Source: Candidatus Hydrogenedentota bacterium
GTDB taxonomy: Bacteria > Hydrogenedentota > Hydrogenedentia > Hydrogenedentales > CAITNO01
NCBI GenBank assembly: GCA_012730105.1
Contig: JAAYBJ010000233.1
Span: 1 to 38,875 of the forward strand
Reading direction: 5' to 3'
DNA length: 38,875 nt
The translations under genes and the position numbers were made by a program. Position 1 is the first letter of the stretch. The number at the start of each line of letters is the position of its first letter. This document shows, in pieces, positions 23,604 through 31,179 of this stretch. The notes beneath the pieces are model-generated. The model had not been told where the DNA came from and did no database searches. It worked only from the letters and a program-made list of their open reading frames with translations.

Positions 23604-24730
23604 TGTATTCAAAACGATCAATAGAATTGCCGGAAACGTGCAAGGCTGCCGTCTTCGAGGCGCCGAACAGGCCGATGCAGTTTACTCAATTTGCGTTACC
23701 GCAAGAGATGCCGCCCGGGGCAGCCCTTTGCCGTATACGCCTGAGCACCATTTGCGGCTCCGACCTGCACACGACTTCCGGGCGACGCATAGAACCTGCG
23801 CCCAGTATCCTGGGGCATGAGTCGGTGGGCGAGGTCGTTGCCCTTGGCGAGGGAGCACAGTATTGGAACGGCGAACCGCTTCAACTCGGCGACCGGGTTT
23901 CATGGACCATCATGGCTTCCTGCGGAAGGTGTGCGTTTTGCGGTCGGGGATTGCCGCAGAAGTGCGTCCACTTGAAGAAATATGGCCATATGCCAATGGA
24001 AGTATGGCCGGGGTTGACGGGCGGATACGCGGAATACATCTACCTGTATCCCGGCACGGGGATTTTCGCCGCCCCGCCGGTTCTTGAAGACGCCGTGGTT
24101 GCACCGGCCAATTGCGCCCTGGCCACCGTGGTATGCGCGATGGAAACGATTGGCGGCGTGGCGCCCGGTGAAAGTGTTTTGATCTGCGGCGCCGGGTTGC
24201 TGGGAACCTATCTTGCCGCGTTGGTCAAAGAGGCAGGCGCGCGCAGGGTAATGGTCGCTGACGCCGACGCGGTCCGCGCTGAGAATACCCTGCGTTTTGG
24301 CGCGGATGCAGTCTTTTCAACAAGTGTGGAACCGGACGCGGTCGCGCACTGGGCGCGGGAGGTATGTGGTGGCGACGGCGTGGATGTGGCCTTTGAGGTA
24401 TGCGGTGATCCTTGCGCCGCGTCCGCCGCCCTGGATGCGCTCCGTATCGGGGGCCGTCTTCTCGTTGCCGGGCTGGTGGCTCCGGGAAGCGTTTTTCCCT
24501 TGGATGGAAACCAGTTAACGCGGCGTTACCTGACCGTCAAAGGCATTCACAACTATCACCCGGCCCACTTGGGGAAGGGACTGGAGTTCCTGGCCGCTAC
24601 AGTCGGAAAATATCCCTATCCCTCCCTCGTTTCGCCCATACTGGATTTTGATGACATCCAACATGCCTTCGACCTTGCCCGGCAAAGGGTTTCCGCCCGG
24701 GTGGCCCTGCGCTGCGGCGGTATTGCGTAG
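23603..24730 (+). CDS. Zinc alcohol dehydrogenase, phosphonate-catabolism-associated type
   Basis: A 375-residue medium-chain dehydrogenase. Catalytic zinc ligands are Cys51 (STICGSDLH) and His72-Glu73 (GHE). Structural zinc ligands are Cys107, 110, 113 and 121. The NAD-binding motif is GAGLLG in the second half. The layout resembles the putative phosphonate-catabolism-associated alcohol dehydrogenases (TIGR03366, HpnZ), often found near phnW/phnX-type genes, and phnWX lie 1.7 kb away. Oxidation of a phosphonate-derived alcohol such as hydroxyethylphosphonate, or a reaction on the acetaldehyde product, would fit, but this is inference. The frame opens at 23474; ATG 23603 best matches family length. 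It converges on the next gene with a 17-nt gap. Confidence 0.82.
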   Translation: MYSKRSIELPETCKAAVFEAPNRPMQFTQFALPQEMPPGAALCRIRLSTICGSDLHTTSGRRIEPAPSILGHESVGEVVALGEGAQYWNGEPLQLGDRVSWTIMASCGRCAFCGRGLPQKCVHLKKYGHMPMEVWPGLTGGYAEYIYLYPGTGIFAAPPVLEDAVVAPANCALATVVCAMETIGGVAPGESVLICGAGLLGTYLAALVKEAGARRVMVADADAVRAENTLRFGADAVFSTSVEPDAVAHWAREVCGGDGVDVAFEVCGDPCAASAALDALRIGGRLLVAGLVAPGSVFPLDGNQLTRRYLTVKGIHNYHPAHLGKGLEFLAATVGKYPYPSLVSPILDFDDIQHAFDLARQRVSARVALRCGGIA

Positions 24731-24747
24731 CACCTGTGCGTCTGCGT

Positions 24748-26508
24748 TTAGTGTTCTCCGCCACGGGAGGCGGCTTCTTTCAGCGGCGGGCGGACACGAT
24801 GGTGATAGGGGTCGTCCGTTTCCATCTGACAATGGTAAAGTTCGATCAAGCGCCGCAGGGCGCTTTCAGCCTCGGGGCTTTCGAGGCCGGCCCCGATGAA
24901 ACGCTCCCGGTCGAGGAGCGCCCGGAGATGCACGATTTCCCATCGCCAATTGTTTTTGCCCCAATCGGGTAACTGCGCATTTACGGATTCCGTCAGGTCG
25001 TAGGCCCGTTGAACGGCCGCCTTGTCCACGGGTTCTTTCCGATAGGAAGAACTGGCGGCGGATTCAAGGGCGTCGATAATGTTCAGCACATCGCCCGCAA
25101 CATTCGGGCCGAATTCATACCCGATGTATTCCTCCAGCGTTGCGCGGGCGGAATGGTCGCGGTTCCAATAGAACTGTGCCACCACCACCTTGTTCATGTC
25201 TTCGTAGATGCCTTCGCTGTAAGGAAAGCCACCGGCCACGGTGGTTTTGACCTGGTCCCAGAGCCTCTGAAATCGGGCGGGAAGCGGATTCGCGCCGAAC
25301 CCGCCCCAGGGCCAGTTCCCCCACATGCTGATTTCCGGGAAATTCAGCAGGGGCAATCCCCCGGGAACTCCGTTTTCAAGCGGATACCGGGGGAAGTCTT
25401 CATGGGAATCGGCCAGGATGTAGTCCACCCAGCCCGGATCCTTGGCAAGCGCGTCGGCCAGGCCCTGCCATTCCCCTTCCGGCGGCGTGTCGAACATCCA
25501 GGTGCTCAGGACACTCTTCAGATTCGGGAAATATTCACGCCCGAGCCGGGTAAGGTCGCGCGAGAGTTTGAGATAACCATTACTGCCCCAGGGCGCGCAT
25601 TTCTCGCAGGCGCAGCCGCCTTCGTCATAGGGCCAGAAACACACGATATCCAGGCCCACATCCGCGAGCTTCTCGAAAAAAAGACGCGTATTGTCCATGA
25701 GGTACGCATGCCCCTCCGGATGGCTGGGACAGATGGGGTGACCGCTGTTCCCGCGCCGACGGGTCGGATCCGGCAACGGGACCGCCCGGATGTGCTGCGG
25801 GGCTCCAATAAACATGGTATTTCCCGCGCCAGTGGTGAATTGAAGGCCGAGTTCATGGGCGGCTTTTGCGTATTGGCGCATCATGGCTACGGCCGCTTCC
25901 GTTTGGGGATCGTTCCAGTCCTGCAGGTTGATCATTGGGAAAGCGACCATGACGGCATTGATGCCCCAGAGCGCAAGGTCTTCCATGTATCTGGAAATCT
26001 CAGGTTCCGAGGCCTGGTGATACCAGTTGTGGAAATGGGTGGCAAAATACATGCCGCGCAGGGTACCCTGCGGCCCTGAAACGCCGCGCCAGCGAGAAGG
26101 TGAAAACCCGCCGGCATAGCCGCTGGTCCGCAAGAACTTTCCAACGCCATAGAGCAAGCCGCGGGGCGAAGCCCCGGCGATTACCAATGTGCTGTCTTGT
26201 TCTTCGATGCGGAAAGCGTCATCGGAAAGGGTGTCATCAATGGCAAGAACGATCTGAGCGTTCCCCGTGACCCGGGTTATTCCCACAGGGTAACGCTGCT
26301 GAATCCGGTCTTTGAGAATCGCTACGGTTCTTTCGATCAACGGGTCTTCAGGTGCGTCGACCCGGATCGTGAGTTCCTGAGACCCCCGTTTCAGCATGGC
26401 CGGGCTATTACCGGCAGCCTGCGCTTCAAACGCAGGCGCCATGGCGCCGAGGCTCGGAAGAGCGGCGGCGGTATACTTGAGAAATGTTCTTCGATTATGA
26501 GGCTTCAC
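24748..26508 (-). CDS. Tat-exported glycoside-hydrolase-like protein
   Basis: A 586-residue protein. The twin-arginine motif NRRTFLKYT (residues 5-13) followed by a hydrophobic stretch predicts Tat export in folded form. The N-terminal ~40-125 resembles the alpha/beta domain that precedes the barrel in GH20/GH67/GH115-type enzymes (VLAIDDTLSDDAFRIEEQDSTLVIAGASPRGLLYGVGKFL). A barrel region follows with LRGMYFATHFHNWY, GINAVMVAFPM and the Cys motif DEGGCACEKCAPWG. The substrate is unknown; a hexosaminidase- or glucuronidase-like activity is possible. The start is GTG 26508 with AAGGAG 8 nt upstream. The gene converges on the alcohol dehydrogenase and stands alone. Confidence 0.75.
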   Translation of the reverse strand: MKPHNRRTFLKYTAAALPSLGAMAPAFEAQAAGNSPAMLKRGSQELTIRVDAPEDPLIERTVAILKDRIQQRYPVGITRVTGNAQIVLAIDDTLSDDAFRIEEQDSTLVIAGASPRGLLYGVGKFLRTSGYAGGFSPSRWRGVSGPQGTLRGMYFATHFHNWYHQASEPEISRYMEDLALWGINAVMVAFPMINLQDWNDPQTEAAVAMMRQYAKAAHELGLQFTTGAGNTMFIGAPQHIRAVPLPDPTRRRGNSGHPICPSHPEGHAYLMDNTRLFFEKLADVGLDIVCFWPYDEGGCACEKCAPWGSNGYLKLSRDLTRLGREYFPNLKSVLSTWMFDTPPEGEWQGLADALAKDPGWVDYILADSHEDFPRYPLENGVPGGLPLLNFPEISMWGNWPWGGFGANPLPARFQRLWDQVKTTVAGGFPYSEGIYEDMNKVVVAQFYWNRDHSARATLEEYIGYEFGPNVAGDVLNIIDALESAASSSYRKEPVDKAAVQRAYDLTESVNAQLPDWGKNNWRWEIVHLRALLDRERFIGAGLESPEAESALRRLIELYHCQMETDDPYHHRVRPPLKEAASRGGEH

Positions 26509-26569
26509 GTCTCACTCTCCTTGCGGTACGAACGATTTCAAGGATCACTGTGCGAAAGCGAATGATTTT

Positions 26570-27262
26570 TTAATGGGCTTCAGAAAAAGTGAGGCCATTA
26601 AAACAGAATTTATCCGGTGAATGCTTTTCCCTGGGTATGTTAAGAAACTCGTAACGCTTGGCCATGCTTTCCAACGTGTGCGCGGCGTTGTGCGGGCTTG
26701 AATAGGCGTACACGCCGAGGCGTTCCATTTCGCGGATCGCGGCATTCGGGGTGGCGCCGTAGGCCAGCAGCACGGTGTCCGAAGCGACAATGACGGGTTT
26801 GCCATAGAGATCGATCAGGCTGTTGATCTTGCGGACTTCATGCAACTCAACGTCACAGGCGGCATTGATCAGCTTGCCCATACCCATCTCCACCAGTTCA
26901 GGCACACGGTGCATCTCGGCGGCGCGGCTGGACATGTAGCCGACGCCGAGCACAAGCACCGCATCCACCTCCGGACATTTCAGTACGCACTCTATGGCGC
27001 GCGTCATCATGGTACGGTCGTTCCCGGCCACGAGGTCGATGGGATTGCCCCGACTCCACCAGCCCGGTAGGATCGTATCGAGTTCCTGCAGCACACTCTC
27101 CGGCAGCGGGATCACATCGAGACCGGCAGCGGCGCAGGCATCGGCGCCGATGACGCCCCAGCCGCCCCCCTCCGACACGATGACCACACGGCGTCCGCGC
27201 GGAAGCGGCTGGTTTACAAAGGCCGAGGTCAGCTCCATGGCCTGATAGAAATCCTCCGCGAC
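26570..27262 (-). pseudogene. C-terminal fragment of ADP-forming acyl-CoA synthetase alpha subunit (5'-truncated)
   Basis: Only about the last 230 residues remain. They carry the second and third parts of the succinyl-CoA-ligase-like fold: RRVVIVSEGGGWGVIGADACAAAGL, NPIDLVAG, then LYGKPVIVAS and an ending at FLNIPREKH. Full alpha subunits are about 450 residues or more and begin with a CoA-binding Rossmann domain, which is absent here. Upstream of about 27262 the same frame reads antisense to hflK and has no similarity. An internal ATG at 27238 could start a 222-residue product, unlikely to be active alone. The intact enzyme makes ATP and acid from acyl-CoA in anaerobes. The loss coincides with the hflK truncation. 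Confidence 0.85.
27245..27262. other. Junction of two 5'-truncated divergent genes
   Basis: Here the minus-strand acyl-CoA synthetase similarity (V-A-E-D-F-Y-Q) and the plus-strand HflK similarity (I-L-R-D-I-S-E) meet. The shared ~12 nt ATCCTCCGCGAC can be read plausibly as part of either gene, consistent with a microhomology join. Confidence 0.7.
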
Positions 27263-27277
27263 ATTTCGGAGGCCGTC

Positions 27278-27829
27278 ATGCGGCGCATTGTGGGGAATAA
27301 TCTCGGCTCGGACGTGCTCACGGAAAAACGCGTGCAGGTGGCGCAGGCGGCCCGGGAGGAAATTCAGGAAATTCTGACCGGGTTCGACATGGGGGTGCAT
27401 ATTCAAACCGTGGAACTTCAGGATGTGACGCCGCCAGAACCGGTGAAACCCGCGTTCAATGAGGTCAATGAAGCGGAACAGGAGCGGGAGCGCGTGATCA
27501 ATGAAGCGGAAAAACAACGCAATCAAGTTATTCCCCGCGCCCAGGGTGAAGCACAGCAAATGATTGAAGAAGCCGAGGCCTACCGTGCCACCCGTGTTAA
27601 CGGTGCCCTGGGCGAAGTGGAACGCTTCAAATCTATTTATGAAGAGTACCGGAACGCCCCGGAGGTCACCCGGCGCAGAATGTACCTGGAAATGATAGAC
27701 CAGGTACTGCCCGCGCTTGGCAAAATTTACGTTGTTGAAGAAGGGGGAACCCAACCGATACCGCTGCTTAACCTCGGGGAGCGTCCGTTGCCGTTGCGGG
27801 TCCTCCAGCAGGCGGAGGAAGTACAATGA
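27278..27829 (+). CDS. hflK: HflK, C-terminal fragment (5'-truncated)
   Basis: A 183-residue remainder of HflK, the SPFH-family partner of HflC in the membrane complex that modulates FtsH protease. LRDISEAVMRRIVGNNLGSDVLTEKR, LQDVTPPEPVKPAFNEV, INEAEKQRNQVIPRAQGEAQQMI and the following helical region match the second half of HflK (usual length about 330-420). The membrane segment and first half of the SPFH domain are missing. Similarity extends upstream to about 27254, where it stops at the junction with the synthetase fragment. GGAGG (27268-27272) lies 5 nt before ATG 27278, so this fragment could be translated, but it would not be membrane-inserted. The last 4 nt overlap hflC. Confidence 0.85.
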   Translation: MRRIVGNNLGSDVLTEKRVQVAQAAREEIQEILTGFDMGVHIQTVELQDVTPPEPVKPAFNEVNEAEQERERVINEAEKQRNQVIPRAQGEAQQMIEEAEAYRATRVNGALGEVERFKSIYEEYRNAPEVTRRRMYLEMIDQVLPALGKIYVVEEGGTQPIPLLNLGERPLPLRVLQQAEEVQ

Positions 27830-28920
27830 ATGACAAAGCAACCACGCGGAATTCTTCAGGCATCGCGGCGCCGGGTTTGGCCGCGGCGGGTACGTCGGTC
27901 GCGGTCGCTTTGGCGCTTCTCGCCTGTCTGCTCCTGTTCGCAAGCGCCTACACCCTCGACGAAGCGGAACAGGCCATCGTGATACAGTTTGGTCGGCCCG
28001 TTGGTGGACCGGTCGTCACGCCCGGCATTCATTTTAAACTGCCTTTCGTGCAGGAGGTGCGCCGTTTTGATAAGCGGCTGCTTTCCTGGGACGGCGACCC
28101 GGAGCAGATTCCCACAAGAGGGGAGCAATTCATCTCGGTTGACACCACGGCGCGGTGGCGCATCGTGGATCCGCTGACCTTCATGCAGCGCGTTCGCGAC
28201 GAAGAGGGCGCCATCAACCGACTGAACGATATTTTGGATTCCGTGCTGCGCGATTACATCTCCGCAAGCGATTTGTCCGAGATCGTCCGCTCCCACGATT
28301 GGGCCGTGACGGAAGAGGACCTGAAGCGGGCCCTTGCCGCGGAAGAAGAGGAGGATGAACTGCTCCAGAAGGTTCGTATCGGGCGCGAACAGCTGGTGGC
28401 TGCGGTGCTTGCCACGGCCAAAGAACAAATGTATGAGTACGGCATCGAAGTGGAGGATATTCGCATCAAGCGTATCGATTATGTGCAGGAGGTGCAGGAG
28501 CGCGTCTTCGAACGCATGATTGCCGAAAGACAGCGCATGGCCGAAGAGTTCCGGTCGGAAGGCAGCGGTCGCGCCGCCGAAATCCAGGGCGAGACCGAGC
28601 GCATGCTGGCCGAAACCATCTCGGAGGCAAAACGCAAGGCTGAAATTACCCGGGGAAGCGCCGATGCCGAGGCCACCCGCATTTACAATGAGGCCTTTAG
28701 CGTGGACCCTGAATTTTACACCTTCTTCCGAACCTTGGAGAGTTATGCCGAATCCTTGGGCGAGGAGGTTACCTTGATGATTTCCTCTGATTCCGAGTAT
28801 TTCCGTTTTCTACGGGATGCAAGCCTTACGGATGCGAACACCCCGGTGATACCCGTGCCGGGGGTTCAATCTCCGGCACCGACGTCTCCGGGCTCTGGAG
28901 AGGAAACATCACCCCAATAG
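27826..28920 (+). CDS. hflC: HflC, SPFH-domain membrane protein
   Basis: A 364-residue protein with one N-terminal membrane segment (about 20-42) and an SPFH domain (YTLDEAEQAIVIQFGRPVG, TPGIHFKLPFVQEVRRFDKRLLSWDG). A coiled-coil region (FERMIAERQRMAEEFRSEG...ETERMLAETISEAKRKAEITRGSADAEATRIYNEAF as its pattern) and a Pro/Ser-rich tail follow. HflC and HflK form a cage around FtsH in the inner membrane. The start overlaps the hflK stop by 4 nt (ATGA), the normal arrangement. An internal acidic insert (AAEEEEDELL) sits in the middle. The gene itself looks intact; its promoter would be lost with the 5' part of hflK. Confidence 0.93.
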   Translation: MNDKATTRNSSGIAAPGLAAAGTSVAVALALLACLLLFASAYTLDEAEQAIVIQFGRPVGGPVVTPGIHFKLPFVQEVRRFDKRLLSWDGDPEQIPTRGEQFISVDTTARWRIVDPLTFMQRVRDEEGAINRLNDILDSVLRDYISASDLSEIVRSHDWAVTEEDLKRALAAEEEEDELLQKVRIGREQLVAAVLATAKEQMYEYGIEVEDIRIKRIDYVQEVQERVFERMIAERQRMAEEFRSEGSGRAAEIQGETERMLAETISEAKRKAEITRGSADAEATRIYNEAFSVDPEFYTFFRTLESYAESLGEEVTLMISSDSEYFRFLRDASLTDANTPVIPVPGVQSPAPTSPGSGEETSPQ

Positions 28921-29023
28921 ACAGAAGACATGCAGTCGTCTATACCCCGGGAACGCCGCTCTCCCGAACGCTCCACGGTGTGCCGAAGCCGAATCATCGC
29001 AGTCCCTGCCGATGGATAGAAAC

Positions 29024-29401
29024 CTAACCTGCCCCCTTGTCTTGTTTCTTCACTACGGCCAAATAAACGGCCAGCATGAAAATCCCGACAAAGGCCGCCA
29101 TTGTCACCACGTCCACCAGCGTGTCGTTCAACTCTCGACCCGTTACCGTTAAAATCAGCAAGTTGATGTAGGACCGAGGCATATCGACATAGCCGAGCCG
29201 ATAACGGACGTTCCAATGCCAATCCGTGCAGAAACAGTACCCCAAACCGTAGAAGATACCGAGGCCGAACCACGAAATCGCGGTGAGAAAAAGCGCCGCG
29301 AGATGGATTTTTCGAGCCTTTTTCCAAATCCAGCCAAATAGAACGAATAGGATAAAGGCAGTGTGGAACATAAAAAAGAATATGTTCAGGAATGGATCCA
29401 T
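29024..29401 (-). CDS. Small membrane protein resembling DUF2784
   Basis: A 125-residue protein with four predicted membrane helices. HTAFILFVLFGWIWKKARKIHLAALFL, GLGYCFCTDWHWNVR and the following SYINLL segment resemble DUF2784 proteins (their motif is CPLT followed by a short hydrophilic loop). Function is unknown. ATG 29401 has AAGGA about 9 nt upstream; a GTG at 29407 is an alternative. It is alone on the minus strand, 103 nt beyond hflC and convergent with it. Confidence 0.6.
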   Translation of the reverse strand: MDPFLNIFFFMFHTAFILFVLFGWIWKKARKIHLAALFLTAISWFGLGIFYGLGYCFCTDWHWNVRYRLGYVDMPRSYINLLILTVTGRELNDTLVDVVTMAAFVGIFMLAVYLAVVKKQDKGAG

Positions 29402-29793
29402 CAGCACTATTCCTTTTTCCCGTCAGAAAGATCCAAAACTTCCTGTTGTCGTTTATTCCGAGACCAAGGCCTCATTGACGAACGGTGAACAGGAACTGTA
29501 GCGCGACACATCCGGCGTCTGTATTTTTTAGTCTTCCGGCCGATAACCACCAACAGTCTACAAGGATAAGGGGCCCGAATAAAAACGCAGGCCTGAAAGT
29601 CTTCGTTAGCACTACTCTTGCTCGGTGTTGGCTGTAGCGTATATCGGGAATGGAGCTGGGCAATGGTTGGATAAGATATGATTTCCGGTTGGAATGATCA
29701 GATGAACGAAAATATCTGTCGTGAAATATAATAAATAAAAGGTGCATTGTTCGATAGATAGGTTATAAAATTTTGGAACGCACTTTTTTTTAC
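29402..29793. other. Intergenic region upstream of the orphan lipoprotein
   Basis: About 490 nt separate the DUF2784-like gene from the lipoprotein start. Short ORFs here (for example 29472-29747 minus) have no signal or conserved-looking composition and are rejected. The stretch becomes AT-rich from about 29640 and ends in the promoter at 29794. Confidence 0.45.
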
Positions 29794-29822
29794 TTGACAA
29801 GAGATAAAATATGGGCTATTAT
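29794..29822 (+). promoter_or_regulatory. Consensus sigma-70-type promoter
   Basis: TTGACA (29794-29799, perfect -35) and TATTAT (29817-29822) are separated by exactly 17 nt. Transcription should start near 29829, giving a leader of about 72 nt to the lipoprotein start codon. This is the best promoter match in the window. Confidence 0.85.
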
Positions 29823-29900
29823 TGCTTTGTTAGGTTTTAATTAGTAAGAGTGTGTACCAAGAGTGAGAGATGGACTAGTTACAGACGAGGAGAATACTCA

Positions 29901-31046
29901 ATGAATCGTTTTATGGTGACTTCTGTTATGTTGGCGCTATGCTCCCTAATGCTGATGGGGTGTCCGGTCGAGGACGGTGACGTCAAGGTAATTGACGATA
30001 TCGGTCTGGAAGTCGAGCGAATCGGACAGAACATGGTCAATTTCTTTAATGATTTGGGTGACAAGGTGGTCATTCAAGTTGACGATATTATCGCCAGCGC
30101 CCAAGATGGCGGTTTTCTGCGCAAGGTTGTGGGCGTCGATCAGTCCGGGGATGTGATCACAGCGATCACCGAGGCAGTGTCACTGGCTGAGGCGATTAAA
30201 GAGGGCGTCCTTTCGGGCCAGATATCATGGACAAACACAGACTTTGAGAATAGCGGTGTCCCGATGGCGGCCGGCGGAACGCTTACCATAGACCTAAGCG
30301 GGATTACGATTTTCAGCAAAGACGGCGTGACGTTAAGCCTGACCGAGGGAAGCACGGTGACTTATGCGCCGAGTATTGCGCTGCATGCCTCTTTTTACGA
30401 TCACAAATTAGAGACGTTCAGCTTGGACAGCAACGGTTTGCTTTCCACGAATTTGAATTTCAAACTGGCTGCGTATCAGGCCGCTACTCTGAACTATGAA
30501 ACGACCATCATTCCCCCGATCACAAAGCCCTTTGTATTTTACATCGGTGCGGTGCCGGTTGCCGGCGTCGCCTCCCTGACCTTCCCCTTCGGCGTTGTCG
30601 GGACGGTGGGCGCGGGGACGTCTCTTGAATCCGGGTTCTCCGCTTTGACGGAACTGAACGTGGGCGCTTCTTATTTAGATGATCAGTGGACCAATAATAC
30701 GACCTATGCGCCCTTTAGCCCGGTTGCCAATCCCCTGGTGGTCACCCTGTCAAGTTCCGGAAGCCTGTCCGTGTACATGAAGGTTCAGCCCAGTATTTCG
30801 TTATACGAGTCCTCGACCTTGACCGGTTGGGCGCAGCCGTACATTACGGCTGATGCCCAGTTCATCCCCTCGCCGCTGACTTTTGACCTCTATGCGGGGC
30901 TGAACGGCGGCATCAATTACAATCTGAAGATTTTCGATTTTACGCTGGTCAACAAGACGTGGAATTTCCCGGGACCTCAATGGCAGCTGTATCAATACAC
31001 GTACCCCTACGACATTCCAACGACATTCACGTTCAATCTACCCTGA
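29901..31046 (+). CDS. Orphan lipoprotein of unknown function
   Basis: A 381-residue lipoprotein. The signal ends in LMLMGC, a good lipobox, with Cys at about residue 21 as the lipidated position. An amphipathic segment (about 30-75) precedes a beta-rich body with many Ser/Thr/Tyr-Asn strands (SISLYESSTLTGWAQPYITADAQFIPSPLTFDLYA pattern), suggesting a membrane-associated beta protein, perhaps outer-membrane inner leaflet. No family was recognised. GAGGAGA about 9 nt upstream decides ATG 29901. It is flanked by its own consensus promoter and an intrinsic terminator, so it is transcribed alone and probably strongly. Confidence 0.8.
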   Translation: MNRFMVTSVMLALCSLMLMGCPVEDGDVKVIDDIGLEVERIGQNMVNFFNDLGDKVVIQVDDIIASAQDGGFLRKVVGVDQSGDVITAITEAVSLAEAIKEGVLSGQISWTNTDFENSGVPMAAGGTLTIDLSGITIFSKDGVTLSLTEGSTVTYAPSIALHASFYDHKLETFSLDSNGLLSTNLNFKLAAYQAATLNYETTIIPPITKPFVFYIGAVPVAGVASLTFPFGVVGTVGAGTSLESGFSALTELNVGASYLDDQWTNNTTYAPFSPVANPLVVTLSSSGSLSVYMKVQPSISLYESSTLTGWAQPYITADAQFIPSPLTFDLYAGLNGGINYNLKIFDFTLVNKTWNFPGPQWQLYQYTYPYDIPTTFTFNLP

Positions 31047-31082
31047 TCAGATTTGCTGACGGGGCTTGGTTTTGAAATAGTC

Positions 31083-31131
31083 CACCATCCTTGCGGGTGC
31101 GGGTTGCGCCGGCAAGGGTGGTGTTTTCTTT
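31083..31131 (+). terminator. Rho-independent terminator of the lipoprotein gene
   Basis: Stem 31083-31094/31112-31123 (CACCATCCTTGC with GCAAGGGTGGTG, one T-G pair), 17-nt loop, then TTTTCTTT. It starts 37 nt past the stop codon. Confidence 0.85.
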
Positions 31132-31179
31132 ACAAGAATGCTTTTTTTAAATGCATGAGAAACAGGTTGAAAACTTACT

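Noticed and set aside
27263-27943. Upstream extension of the acyl-CoA synthetase frame to 27943
   Set aside because: This part is antisense to hflK/hflC and shows no CoA-binding-domain similarity, so it is not the missing N-terminus.
29472-29747. 91-codon minus-strand ORF upstream of the lipoprotein
   Set aside because: No ribosome-binding site and atypical composition (AT-rich, many rare-looking residues); likely chance.
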